In this document: positions 1 through 7,147 of the stretch, piece by piece
How positions within the stretch are numbered: position 1 is the stretch's first letter
Layout of the letters: each line of letters starts with the position of its first letter
Assembly (NCBI GenBank): GCA_022511505.1
Contig: JAFLTK010000019.1
Span: forward strand, 1-11,675
Direction: 5' to 3'
Length of the DNA: 11,675 bases
From: Muribaculaceae bacterium
GTDB lineage: Bacteria; Bacteroidota; Bacteroidia; Bacteroidales; Muribaculaceae
Translations under genes and position numbers: made by a program
Notes under the pieces: model-generated
Told to the model about the DNA's origin: nothing
Database searches by the model: none
The model's input: the letters and a program-made list of their open reading frames with translations, nothing else

Positions 1-1567
1 ACTCGCCCTCGCTCTTTGTGAACTGGTCGGTGGTCAGGCCCTGATTGAGGGTCCAAGTTCCCTCGATGAGTTGATACTCGCCGGCGCGGTAGGTCGTTGT
101 CGAGCCGTTGTAGTACTTGTAGACAACGGTCTTGACGTCGCCCTCAACGGCGTAGGGGAAATTGTGGGCGAGGTAAACGGGGACGAGGGTCTTGGGGTGG
201 TCGCCCGAGAGGTTGCCGTAGGTCTGACCCATAGCGGTATAGTCGGCGGGCTGGAGGATGACGGTGTTGGCAGGAACGGCCCAGTCGTTGCCGTTGTAGA
301 CATAGACGCCGACTTTCTCGGTGGTCTCGGTGGTGCCGACGGGGGCGCGGCGAATGGCGGGAGCCGAGGTGCCGGTGCTATAGCCGGTCAGGAGCACGTT
401 ATAATATCTGCCCGAGCCGCTGACGGCCATGAAATAGCCGGTGAAGGTGTAGGTCTCGCCGTCGACGAGGCCGGCCTTGAGGGCATCGGCGGGATAGTAG
501 ATGCTGCCCTGAACGTTGTCTTCGCCGTCGAGGATAACGTTGTAGTAGTTATTGCTAATCGACAGGCGGCCGCGTATCTGGACATACTTGGCAAGGAAGT
601 TGCCGGTCTCGCCACAGGCGGCGACAATGTCGGCGGTCGACTGAACGGCGGGAGCGGGATAGGTGTAGTCGCTCATGCCGATGACGGTGTAACTCTCGGA
701 GGTAACGGCAATCTGGAGGCCGCGGTTATACTGGGAAACGTCGCCCTTGACCGTCACCTGGTTGCCGATGGCAACGGCGTTCTGGTCAAAGCCGCTGCTC
801 TGGTAGCAAAGCATCGACCCGCTATTGTCGGTCACGACAAATCCACGCGAGCAGATGGCGGTGACATAGCCGTTGACGGTAATGTTGTCGCCAATCGTTG
901 CCGAGCCGATAACCGAGGTGGGTTCCCACGGGCCGGCGGGGGTATCGTCGCCGCCTACGGTGCCAAAGATTGGGTTGACGGCAGCCTCGTTGTAGGTCAC
1001 TACGGCGTATGTGCCGTTAACAGCGTCGTCATACTCGCGGGCGAGAATCTTGACGATGTTGCGGTTGGCGGGACACATGGGCGCAAAGGCGCGGATATAG
1101 TCGTCGTCGCTGCCCCAGGCGTCGATGTAGTCGCTCTCGCTGACGGTGTATTGCTCGACCGAGGCATTGATGGCGGCAACCTCGTCGCTGAGGTTGCTCT
1201 CAACGTTGTAGGAAACCTTAATCGACGACTCGTTGTTGAGCGCGAAATAGGGGAACGATGACTGGGAGAGGAACGCGGGAATGTAGAGGCGGGCCTCTTC
1301 TTCGGTGGCAAAGTAGCCGTTGGTGCCGATGGCGGCGAGGGCGTCGCTCTGGCCGGCGGCCTGGGCGAGCGTGACGTTTGCGGCCAGGGTCGAGATGGTC
1401 TTATAGTCGGCCTCGGTCAGCGTGTAGGTGACCGTCTCGGTGGCGCTATAGACCGGCGGCTGCTCAAACCCATCGAGGCCGTCGTTCCATGCGTTCTCGT
1501 TACAGCTGCTGAGCAGCATGACGGCGCCAAGGGTCAGAAACGTATATTTGAAATTTGATTTCATCAT
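1..1567 (-). CDS. Surface-type lipoprotein with OB-fold-like repeats, downstream partner of a TonB receptor (3' end missing)
   Basis: The reading frame opens with two consecutive ATG codons (1567 and 1564) and stays open to the window edge, giving 522 codons with no stop, so the C-terminus is missing. A short basic N-terminus and hydrophobic stretch end in a lipobox (LLSSC, Cys22), so the protein is predicted to be exported by signal peptidase II and lipid-anchored. Residues about 217-297 and 306-400 look like two beta-rich OB-fold-like modules; the first carries VNGYVTAI, GFVVTDNSG and VTVKGDVSQY. A second kind of module seems to occur twice, around residues 47-122 and 435-490 (ADY, then a conserved hydrophobic-Pro, FPY and a K-V-Y strand). 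It lies 33 bases after the TonB-dependent receptor and is very likely co-transcribed with it. By position it may be a surface partner of that receptor. It lacks any SusD signature I recognise, and its ligand cannot be told. Confidence 0.85.
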   Translation of the reverse strand, partial: MMKSNFKYTFLTLGAVMLLSSCNENAWNDGLDGFEQPPVYSATETVTYTLTEADYKTISTLAANVTLAQAAGQSDALAAIGTNGYFATEEEARLYIPAFLSQSSFPYFALNNESSIKVSYNVESNLSDEVAAINASVEQYTVSESDYIDAWGSDDDYIRAFAPMCPANRNIVKILAREYDDAVNGTYAVVTYNEAAVNPIFGTVGGDDTPAGPWEPTSVIGSATIGDNITVNGYVTAICSRGFVVTDNSGSMLCYQSSGFDQNAVAIGNQVTVKGDVSQYNRGLQIAVTSESYTVIGMSDYTYPAPAVQSTADIVAACGETGNFLAKYVQIRGRLSISNNYYNVILDGEDNVQGSIYYPADALKAGLVDGETYTFTGYFMAVSGSGRYYNVLLTGYSTGTSAPAIRRAPVGTTETTEKVGVYVYNGNDWAVPANTVILQPADYTAMGQTYGNLSGDHPKTLVPVYLAHNFPYAVEGDVKTVVYKYYNGSTTTYRAGEYQLIEGTWTLNQGLTTDQFTKSEGE

Positions 1568-1600
1568 CTTTATTTTCAATATGTTTATTACTCGATGGAA

Positions 1601-4315
1601 TTAGAAAGCAACCTTGAGACGCAAGGCGTATGTGCGGCCAAACGCATAGAACACGCGATAGGCGTTTTCCCAAGTGCCGTTGCTGCCCGAGGCGGTGTAG
1701 GCGTCGACTACATAGTTGTAGTTGAACAGGTTATAGACGTTGCCAAAGACTGTAGCGTCGAGGCCGCCAATCTTGAAGCGATAGCTTGCCGAGAGGTCAA
1801 ACTGCTGTCCCCAAGGAATCTGCCACGGGTCTTTGACCTCGATGACGGCGCCGGGAGCATAGTCGCTCGACGAGATGGTGTAGTCGCTGTAGTTGCGAGC
1901 ATTGAATGTCCAGTCGATGCCAACGCGCCATCCCTTGAGGGGACGGAAGTTGAGACCGAGATAGCCGGTTGTCTGAGCCGAGCCACCAACCTTGCGGCCT
2001 TTCTGGTTGAGGGTTGCGCGAGCGTGGTCCTCGGCAAAAATGCCGCTGGCGATGGCGCCCGTGCGGGTATTGCTGATGGGCTGGCCGCTCGAGTTATAGA
2101 AGTAACCGGTGGTGTTGCTGTCCCAAATCCAGTCGCCGAGCGAGAGCATACCGTTGACATCCATCCATGTGGTCGGTTTGTAGACAAAGTTGACCTCGAC
2201 ACCCATGTGGCGGGCATCCACGCCCTGCATGTTGAAGTAGTAGCGGTCGCCGTTGTCCATGTCGCCGCTTCGGGTAGTGGTCTTGTCCATCCACTTGGTG
2301 AAGTAACCGTTGAGGGTGGCGGTGAAGATGGGCGAGTGGTATTCATAACCAACCTCGATAGAGCCGACTTTCTCGTTGACGGCGTTGGGGTTGGTGGCAT
2401 TTGAAGTAGTAGCCTGGAGGAAAGCACCGCCCGAGAAGAACGGTGCGCGGGTGATGTAACCGCCGTTGACATAGACATTGTTGTGGCGGTCGATATTGAA
2501 GTTGGCACCACCCTTGATTGTCCCGGCGAGGAAGTTCAGGGTTTCAGAGCGCTCGTGCTCCTTGTCATAATAGAGGTGGTCGACGCGCCAGTAGGTAGTG
2601 TTGGAGAGCGAGCCGGCGAGTACGGTCGTCAGTCGCTTGTCCATCAGCGAGTATTCCAGTTGTGCGTATGCGCCTTCCTGAGCGGTGTGGCCGTCATAGT
2701 CGCGATAGACAACGTCGCCAACGCCGAGTTTCTGGTATTTCCAATTGGGGTCGGCAGCCGCGGCGTTGTTGGCCGGCGATACGCCCTTACGGGTCGAGTC
2801 GTCCATGTAGTATTCGCCGTCATAGAGGTCCTCGATGACGTTTTTGTGGAAACCGATGTAGTAGCGCATATCGATACCGGCAGTCAGGTTGAGGCGGTTC
2901 TCGATAATCTCGTTCTTGTAGGTCGACACGAGGCCATACCACTGGTGGGAGTTGACCGAGCGTGACATAATCATGTTTGAACCGGTGGTCGACTCCTGGT
3001 TCATCAACTGGATTGCACCATAGTCAAAAGTGCCGTCGGCGCGGCGGAAGAGGGTATTCAGCACGCCGTTGCTTGCGCCATACCAGCTTGAGTAACTGAT
3101 TGACTGGCCGTTCCACGTTCCGCGGCCCTGACCGCTGTAGCCATAGCCGTTGGCAAGCGATACATAGACGGCGCTCGACAGCGACGACTTGTAGTTGATT
3201 TGCCAGATGTGGTTAAGAGAAATCTGAGGCTTGTGGTAAGCATTCTTGTTTGACGAGCGAACCTGGCCGTTGAGGTCATAACCAAATGTCGGGTTATACT
3301 TATACATGCTCTCGCCGTCCATATAATTCTTGACATTCTGCCAGCCCATGATGGTCAGACCGTCCTGCGACGAGCGCTTGTAGTGGGTCTGGGGCGAGCC
3401 AAAAGCGGTCAGTGACAACTGATGCTTGTCGTTGAGGCGCTTGGAGATGTTGATAAAATAAGTATAGGCGTTGAAATCGGTGCCCTGGACATAGCCGTCG
3501 CCCCACTTGCGGGCGCCCAACAGTGTCACGGCCCAGCCATTCTTTGAAACACCCGTCGAGGCCGAAAAACCGATGTGGTTCAGCCCGTCGTTGCCCATTC
3601 CATAGAACACGTTGCCGCCGCGCTTGACGTCGAGCGTCTTGGTGTTAATCGAAATCGTACCACCCACCGAGGGAACCGACACGATGGCGGCACCGAGACC
3701 GCGCTGGGTCTGCATCATTGCCGTCACGTCGCTAAGACCGGCCCAGTTTGACCAATAGATACCGCCCCATTCCATGTCGTTGACAGGAATACCGTTGATA
3801 AGGGCAGCGACATTCTCGGTCTTGAAACCGCGCATGTTAATCTTGGCATCGCCATAACCGCCACCGTCTTTGGTAGCCCAGACACCTGGCGTGGTCTTCA
3901 GCACTTCGGGGAACTCCTGGTTGCCAAGTTTGACCTCAATGGTCGACGCGTCGATGGTCGACACCGCCACGGGGGTCTGGCGAGTGCGTGCCATTGACTG
4001 GGTGACAACGACGTCCTTCAGAACCGTTGCCTCTACAGCCATTGCAATTGTCATTAACTCCTTGCTGACCTGCACGTCGGCCGGCTTGTAGCCGATATAT
4101 TCAACGTGCAAAGATTTGGTACCATCGGGTACCGACAGCGTAAAATTACCGTCGATGTCAGTCGCCGTTGCCACGTTGGTGCCCGGGGCACTAACTGTAG
4201 CGCCAATCAGCGGCTCTCCTTGATCATCAACAACCGTACCACGGCACGTGATGGAGGCCAGCGCTGAGAAGCAAGCCAACACCACGACTGTGGCAAAGAG
4301 AAGCAGTCTCTTCAT
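1601..4315 (-). CDS. TonB-dependent outer-membrane receptor with N-terminal carboxypeptidase-regulatory-like domain
   Basis: Predicted 904-residue outer-membrane active transporter energised by TonB-ExbB-ExbD. Residues 1-21 are a signal peptide (MKRLLLF followed by a hydrophobic run). Residues about 25-93 match the CarboxypepD_reg-like domain common in Bacteroidetes receptors (GTVVDDQGEPLIGATV, TDIDGNFTLSV, YIGYKP). Residues about 103-227 are the plug (PGVWATKDGGG, NMRGF, INGIPVND, VGGTISINTKT). The rest is an aromatic-rich beta-barrel ending in LRLKVAF, with a terminal Phe as usual for outer-membrane barrels. The frame extends 52 codons further upstream, but I start at ATG 4315 because it gives a proper signal peptide and sits about 40 bases after a good promoter box. 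It is the first gene of an operon with the lipoprotein downstream. The substrate is unknown; with no SusD neighbour I would not assume a glycan. Confidence 0.96.
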   Translation of the reverse strand: MKRLLLFATVVVLACFSALASITCRGTVVDDQGEPLIGATVSAPGTNVATATDIDGNFTLSVPDGTKSLHVEYIGYKPADVQVSKELMTIAMAVEATVLKDVVVTQSMARTRQTPVAVSTIDASTIEVKLGNQEFPEVLKTTPGVWATKDGGGYGDAKINMRGFKTENVAALINGIPVNDMEWGGIYWSNWAGLSDVTAMMQTQRGLGAAIVSVPSVGGTISINTKTLDVKRGGNVFYGMGNDGLNHIGFSASTGVSKNGWAVTLLGARKWGDGYVQGTDFNAYTYFINISKRLNDKHQLSLTAFGSPQTHYKRSSQDGLTIMGWQNVKNYMDGESMYKYNPTFGYDLNGQVRSSNKNAYHKPQISLNHIWQINYKSSLSSAVYVSLANGYGYSGQGRGTWNGQSISYSSWYGASNGVLNTLFRRADGTFDYGAIQLMNQESTTGSNMIMSRSVNSHQWYGLVSTYKNEIIENRLNLTAGIDMRYYIGFHKNVIEDLYDGEYYMDDSTRKGVSPANNAAAADPNWKYQKLGVGDVVYRDYDGHTAQEGAYAQLEYSLMDKRLTTVLAGSLSNTTYWRVDHLYYDKEHERSETLNFLAGTIKGGANFNIDRHNNVYVNGGYITRAPFFSGGAFLQATTSNATNPNAVNEKVGSIEVGYEYHSPIFTATLNGYFTKWMDKTTTRSGDMDNGDRYYFNMQGVDARHMGVEVNFVYKPTTWMDVNGMLSLGDWIWDSNTTGYFYNSSGQPISNTRTGAIASGIFAEDHARATLNQKGRKVGGSAQTTGYLGLNFRPLKGWRVGIDWTFNARNYSDYTISSSDYAPGAVIEVKDPWQIPWGQQFDLSASYRFKIGGLDATVFGNVYNLFNYNYVVDAYTASGSNGTWENAYRVFYAFGRTYALRLKVAF

Positions 4316-4357
4316 AAGTAAAACTTGAATTAAGGTTGATAAAAAAGCAATCGGCCA

Positions 4358-4392
4358 CAAAGATAGTAATATATCCCGTATCTTCCAACAAA
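4358..4392 (-). promoter_or_regulatory. Bacteroidetes-type promoter of the TonB receptor operon
   Basis: Read on the minus strand, TATCTTTG (4365-4358) matches the Bacteroidetes -7 consensus TAnnTTTG exactly. Upstream candidates for the -33 element are GTTG at 4389-4386 with a 20-base spacer, or TTTG at 4392-4389 with a 23-base spacer. The start codon at 4315 is about 40 bases beyond the box, which leaves a short leader and supports that start. Inferred from sequence only. Confidence 0.65.
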
Positions 4393-4484
4393 TCCCGCTT
4401 CCCCGCGCCGTTTTAACATATCCTATCCCCCGGCCGGGGACACCGGACTCCCCACATTTCTTCGATGGCAAACGCCGGGTTGCT

Positions 4485-4516
4485 AACGTCGTGACGAGGG
4501 GCTCCCGGCTCCTCGA
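4485..4516 (+). repeat. REP-like hairpin element, copy A
   Basis: The sequence reads AACG, T, CGTGACG, then an imperfect hairpin: CGAGGGGC (4495-4502) pairs with GCTCCTCG (4508-4515) around loop TCCCG, with one G-T pair. The conserved head CGTGACG before the stem, and the second copy in opposite orientation about 60 bases on, resemble repetitive extragenic palindromes arranged as a pair. Whether it is repeated elsewhere in the genome cannot be seen from this window. Confidence 0.6.
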
Positions 4517-4572
4517 TGATAGGCGACACGTCGCGTACCGACCGGATAACCGGGCTACCCGGATTTGGTTAA

Positions 4573-4604
4573 GTCGTGGAGCGGGAGCTCCACGTCACGA
4601 GCGT
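4573..4604 (-). repeat. REP-like hairpin element, copy B (inverted relative to copy A)
   Basis: Read on the minus strand this copy gives AACGCTCGTGACG followed by a perfect 8-base stem, CGTGGAGC (4594-4587) with GCTCCACG (4582-4575), around loop TCCC. It aligns along its whole length with copy A except for two one-base gaps and three substitutions. Two of the substitutions are the A-T to T-A exchange of one stem pair, and the third turns a G-T pair into A-T, so the stem is preserved while the sequence changes. Confidence 0.6.
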
Positions 4605-4655
4605 TTGCTCAACGCCACGATACTTTGCAAAAATGGAGGGTGTCTAAATGATTTT

Positions 4656-4687
4656 TTTGGTAAAGTTGAAAAAAGATTGTAAGTTTG
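4656..4687 (+). promoter_or_regulatory. Bacteroidetes-type promoter of the glycosyltransferase-pyrC pair
   Basis: TTTG at 4656-4659, a 20-base spacer, then TAAGTTTG at 4680-4687 matches the Bacteroidetes housekeeping promoter pattern (TTTG / TAnnTTTG) in both boxes. Transcription should begin a few bases past 4690, about 30 bases before the ATG at 4725. This agrees with that ATG being the true start. Confidence 0.75.
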
Positions 4688-4724
4688 TGCAATCAAAGGA
4701 AATCGCTTTCAATCGTGAGCCATT

Positions 4725-5549
4725 ATGACTACTGACGTAACTCTTGCCGAGGCTACTGCCACCGCGACTGCCGGGCGCCCGGCGCCTGCCGCCGACCATC
4801 TGAAGGCCGACGCTGTTGATAGCGTCGTCATCATTCCTACCTACAACGAGAAGGAGAATGTGGCGGCGATAATTGACGCGGTGTTGGCGCTCCCCAAGCC
4901 GATGGATGTGTTGATTATCGACGACAATTCGCCCGACGGGACGGCTGCGATTGTGCGGCAAAAGATAGCCGAGTATCCCGGGCGCGTGCATCTTGTTGAG
5001 CGCGAGGGTAAACTGGGGCTCGGAACGGCCTATATAGCCGGCTTTAAATGGGCGTTGGAGCGCAAGCAGTACAATTATGTCTTTGAGATGGACGCCGATT
5101 TCAGCCACAATCCCAAGGACTTGCTGGAACTGTATCGAGCCTGTGCGGTCGACGGCGCCGATATGTCGATTGGCAGCCGCTATGTGTCGGGCGTCAACGT
5201 TGTCAACTGGCCGATGGGGCGCGTGCTGATGAGTTATTATGCGTCAAAATATGTCCGCTTTGTGACCGGAATCCCGGTTCACGACACGACGGCGGGTTTC
5301 TGCTGCTACACGCGCCGCGTGCTCGAGACGCTGCCGCTCGACAACATCAAGTTCAAGGGCTATGCGTTCCAGATTGAGATGAAGTTCACCACCCACAAGT
5401 ATGGCTTCACCATCAAGGAAGTGCCCATCATTTTTGTCAACCGCGTGCTCGGGACGTCAAAGATGAGTTCGGGAATTTTTGGCGAGGCTGTCTTGGGAGT
5501 CGTTCAGCTCAAGGTTGGCAGTTGGTTCAAGAAATATGAGCGAAAATGA
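4725..5549 (+). CDS. Polyprenol monophosphomannose synthase-like glycosyltransferase (GT2, Dpm1-like)
   Basis: Predicted 274-residue cytoplasmic or membrane-associated glycosyltransferase of family GT2, related to dolichol/polyprenol-phosphate mannosyltransferases that move a sugar from a nucleotide donor to a lipid phosphate. Visible family motifs: VVIIPTYNEKENV (34-46), IDDNSPDGT (65-73), the metal-binding DxD as EMDADFSHNP (D123, D125), IGSRYV (149-154), DTTAGFCCYTR (187-197) and GYAFQIEM (212-219). There is no C-terminal membrane domain, so it is the short soluble form. The first 33 residues, before the core, are Ala/Thr/Pro-rich and longer than usual. No other in-frame Met occurs before residue 60, and the promoter position supports ATG 4725. 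The stop overlaps the pyrC start by 4 bases (ATGA), implying translational coupling. The donor sugar is inferred from family likeness only. Confidence 0.92.
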   Translation: MTTDVTLAEATATATAGRPAPAADHLKADAVDSVVIIPTYNEKENVAAIIDAVLALPKPMDVLIIDDNSPDGTAAIVRQKIAEYPGRVHLVEREGKLGLGTAYIAGFKWALERKQYNYVFEMDADFSHNPKDLLELYRACAVDGADMSIGSRYVSGVNVVNWPMGRVLMSYYASKYVRFVTGIPVHDTTAGFCCYTRRVLETLPLDNIKFKGYAFQIEMKFTTHKYGFTIKEVPIIFVNRVLGTSKMSSGIFGEAVLGVVQLKVGSWFKKYERK

Positions 5550-6898
5550 AGCCGACGACGTTGCTGATATATAATGTGGAGATAGCCGGGGCCGGACGGG
5601 CGCCGTTCATGGGGCGCGTGCTCGTTGAGGGCGACACCATCGCCGCTGTGGAGCCGACGCCGAGCGCCGACGGCATCGAAGCCGACGTCAAAATCGACGG
5701 CCGCCGGGCGCTGTTGCTCCCCGGGGGTATCGACGAGCATGTCCACTTCCGCGAGCCGGGCATGACCTCCAAGGCGACCATCGAGAGCGAGAGCCGTGCC
5801 GCCGCCGCCGGGGGCATAACGTCGTGGATAGATATGCCAAACACCTCGCCGGCAACCACTTCGCGCGCTTTGATTGAAGAAAAAATAAAACTGGCCGAGG
5901 GTCGCAAGGTTGGCAACATGGGGCTGATGGTAGGCGCCACGGCCTCCAACCTCGACGAGCTCCGGGACGTTGACTATAGCCGCGCCGTTGCGGGCATCAA
6001 ACTGTTTATAGGGGCGACGACCGGCTCGCTGGTGCTGGACACCGACGAGGCGCTCGACCGCCTGTTTGCCACGGCGCCGGCCGTGATTGCCGTCCATGCC
6101 GAGGACAACGCCATTATCGAGACCAACCACCACCGACTGCTTGCCGATCAGGGCGACGGGGCCGACGACCTGCCGGTGGAAATGCACCCCGAGGTCAGAA
6201 GCCGCGAGGCATGCGTCGCCGCAACGCGCCGCGCCATCAACCTGGCGCTGAAACACAACGCGCGGCTCCACATCATGCACATCTCGACCGCCGACGAACT
6301 CGACTTGCTCCGCTCGCTGCCCCCCGGGGCACGCGTGACTGCCGAGACGTGCCCCCAGTATCTGCTGTTTGACAGCGCTGACTATCAGCGGCTTGGAACG
6401 CGCATCAAGTGCAATCCCGCCATCAAGAGCTCAGCCGACCGCCTCGCGCTCATCGAGGCCGTGCGCTCGGGCCTAATCGACACCATCGGCAGCGACCATG
6501 CTCCCCATCTGCCGGCCGACAAGCGGGGGGGCGCCCTCAAATCGGCCTCGGGCATGCCGATGATTCAGTTCTCGCTGCCGCTTATGCTCGACTTGCTCGG
6601 GCCCGAGTTGGTGGCCGAGAAAATGGCGGCCGCTCCCGCGCGCATCTTTGGCATCAAGGACCGCGGCGCCATCAAGCCGGGCTATCGCGCTGACCTTACG
6701 ATGGTTGAGCGACTCGATGAACCGTATACCATCACCGACGGCGACGTTGTCAGCAAGTGTGGCTGGACCCCCGTGACAGGCATGAAGTGTCGCCACCGCG
6801 TCAAGTTGACTCTGGTCAACGGCCGGGCGGCCTTCTCGGCCCTCGACGGCATTGAGGCGGTCGATGATGCAACCGATATACTCAGTTTTTCAACCTGA
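5546..6898 (+). CDS. pyrC: Dihydroorotase, class I
   Basis: Predicted 450-residue amidohydrolase that interconverts N-carbamoyl-L-aspartate and dihydroorotate in de novo pyrimidine synthesis. It shows the metal-site signature DEHVHFREPG (63-72, with H65, H67 and substrate-binding R69), IDMPNT (95-100), GIKLF with candidate carboxylated Lys152, HAEDN (H184), HIMHIST (H245), ETCPQYL (267-273) and the catalytic Asp in SDHAPH (D317). Length fits class I dihydroorotases. Allantoinases and dihydropyrimidinases share the fold, but HFREPGMTSKATI and the SDHAPH context favour dihydroorotase. It begins inside the last codons of the glycosyltransferase (ATGA overlap), so the two are read from one transcript, probably from the promoter at 4656-4687. 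It is followed by the nonamer-repeat spacer at 6906-7013. Confidence 0.93.
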   Translation: MKPTTLLIYNVEIAGAGRAPFMGRVLVEGDTIAAVEPTPSADGIEADVKIDGRRALLLPGGIDEHVHFREPGMTSKATIESESRAAAAGGITSWIDMPNTSPATTSRALIEEKIKLAEGRKVGNMGLMVGATASNLDELRDVDYSRAVAGIKLFIGATTGSLVLDTDEALDRLFATAPAVIAVHAEDNAIIETNHHRLLADQGDGADDLPVEMHPEVRSREACVAATRRAINLALKHNARLHIMHISTADELDLLRSLPPGARVTAETCPQYLLFDSADYQRLGTRIKCNPAIKSSADRLALIEAVRSGLIDTIGSDHAPHLPADKRGGALKSASGMPMIQFSLPLMLDLLGPELVAEKMAAAPARIFGIKDRGAIKPGYRADLTMVERLDEPYTITDGDVVSKCGWTPVTGMKCRHRVKLTLVNGRAAFSALDGIEAVDDATDILSFST

Positions 6899-6905
6899 GA
6901 ATCAA

Positions 6906-7013
6906 GTTGTTGATGTTGTCATTGTTGTTGATGTTGTCATTGTTGTTGATGTTGTTATTGACGTCAGTAAAAACAGTAAAAACAGTAAAAACAACAAAAA
7001 CACTAACAACAAT
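6906..7013. repeat. Two-armed nonamer-repeat spacer between pyrC and korA
   Basis: The left arm is three tandem copies of an 18-base unit, GTTGTTGATGTTGTCATT (6906-6923, 6924-6941, and 6942-6959 with one C-to-T change). Each unit is two related 9-mers. The right arm starts with three exact copies of CAGTAAAAA (6965-6991), then drifts through CAACAAAAA and CACTAACAA. A perfect palindrome TGACGTCA (6959-6966) sits on the junction. The arms can partly pair: ATTGTTGTT at 6921-6929 or 6939-6947 is complementary to AACAACAAT at 7005-7013. The piece is low-complexity and, in my reading, non-coding. Confidence 0.8.
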
Positions 7014-7075
7014 AAATCTAAAACCAAGAAAAAATAACCTATAAAACAATACCATTAATCCTAATTAGTTCCACA

Positions 7076-7108
7076 GCGCAATGCGCCCTCCCCTCCGCGC
7101 TCCCTCCC
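7076..7108. other. GC-rich leader segment upstream of korA with C-tract cluster
   Basis: Set in AT-rich flanks, this segment starts with a short inverted repeat (GCGCA, one base, TGCGC, 7076-7086) and continues with four C-runs at 7086-7088, 7090-7093, 7102-7104 and 7106-7108. On the minus strand this gives four G-runs with loops of 1, 8 and 1, a possible G-quadruplex in the template strand about 40 bases before the korA ATG. I found no promoter box matching TAnnTTTG in 6899-7147. Its function is unknown. Confidence 0.35.
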
Positions 7109-7147
7109 GGGGCCGAGACGCCAAGCGCTCAACACCATTTTTAAGTT

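Larger units (their letters stand above)
4316..4724. other. Divergent intergenic region, non-coding, with hairpin elements
   Basis: This 409-base gap separates the minus-strand receptor operon from the plus-strand glycosyltransferase. It holds the two outward-facing promoters (4358-4392 and 4656-4687), a 12-base perfect palindrome CCCCGGCCGGGG at 4428-4439, and the inverted pair of related hairpins at 4485-4516 and 4573-4604. Short open frames cross it but none looks like a protein, and I see no RNA gene I can name. Confidence 0.7.

Noticed and set aside
71..1261. 396-codon plus-strand open frame rich in Gly, Val and Asp
   Set aside because: It lies antisense to the lipoprotein, whose frame has a lipobox, sensible domains and an operon position. 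The plus frame has no motif and a composition typical of the complement of a GC-rich gene.
1..4315. SusC/SusD polysaccharide utilisation locus
   Set aside because: The receptor has the N-terminal domain seen in SusC-like proteins, but the partner lacks SusD features and no glycoside hydrolase is visible, so a glycan role is not supported.
4316..4471. 52-codon upstream extension of the TonB receptor
   Set aside because: It would place the signal peptide internally and run upstream through the predicted promoter; the residues look non-coding.
4491..4682. 63-codon plus-strand frame in the divergent intergenic region
   Set aside because: It crosses both hairpin elements and the -33 box of the glycosyltransferase promoter and has no protein-like features.
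6852..7037. 61-codon open frame reading VVDVVIVVDVV then Asn/Lys repeats
   Set aside because: It is translation of the GT/CA nonamer repeats and starts inside pyrC in another frame.
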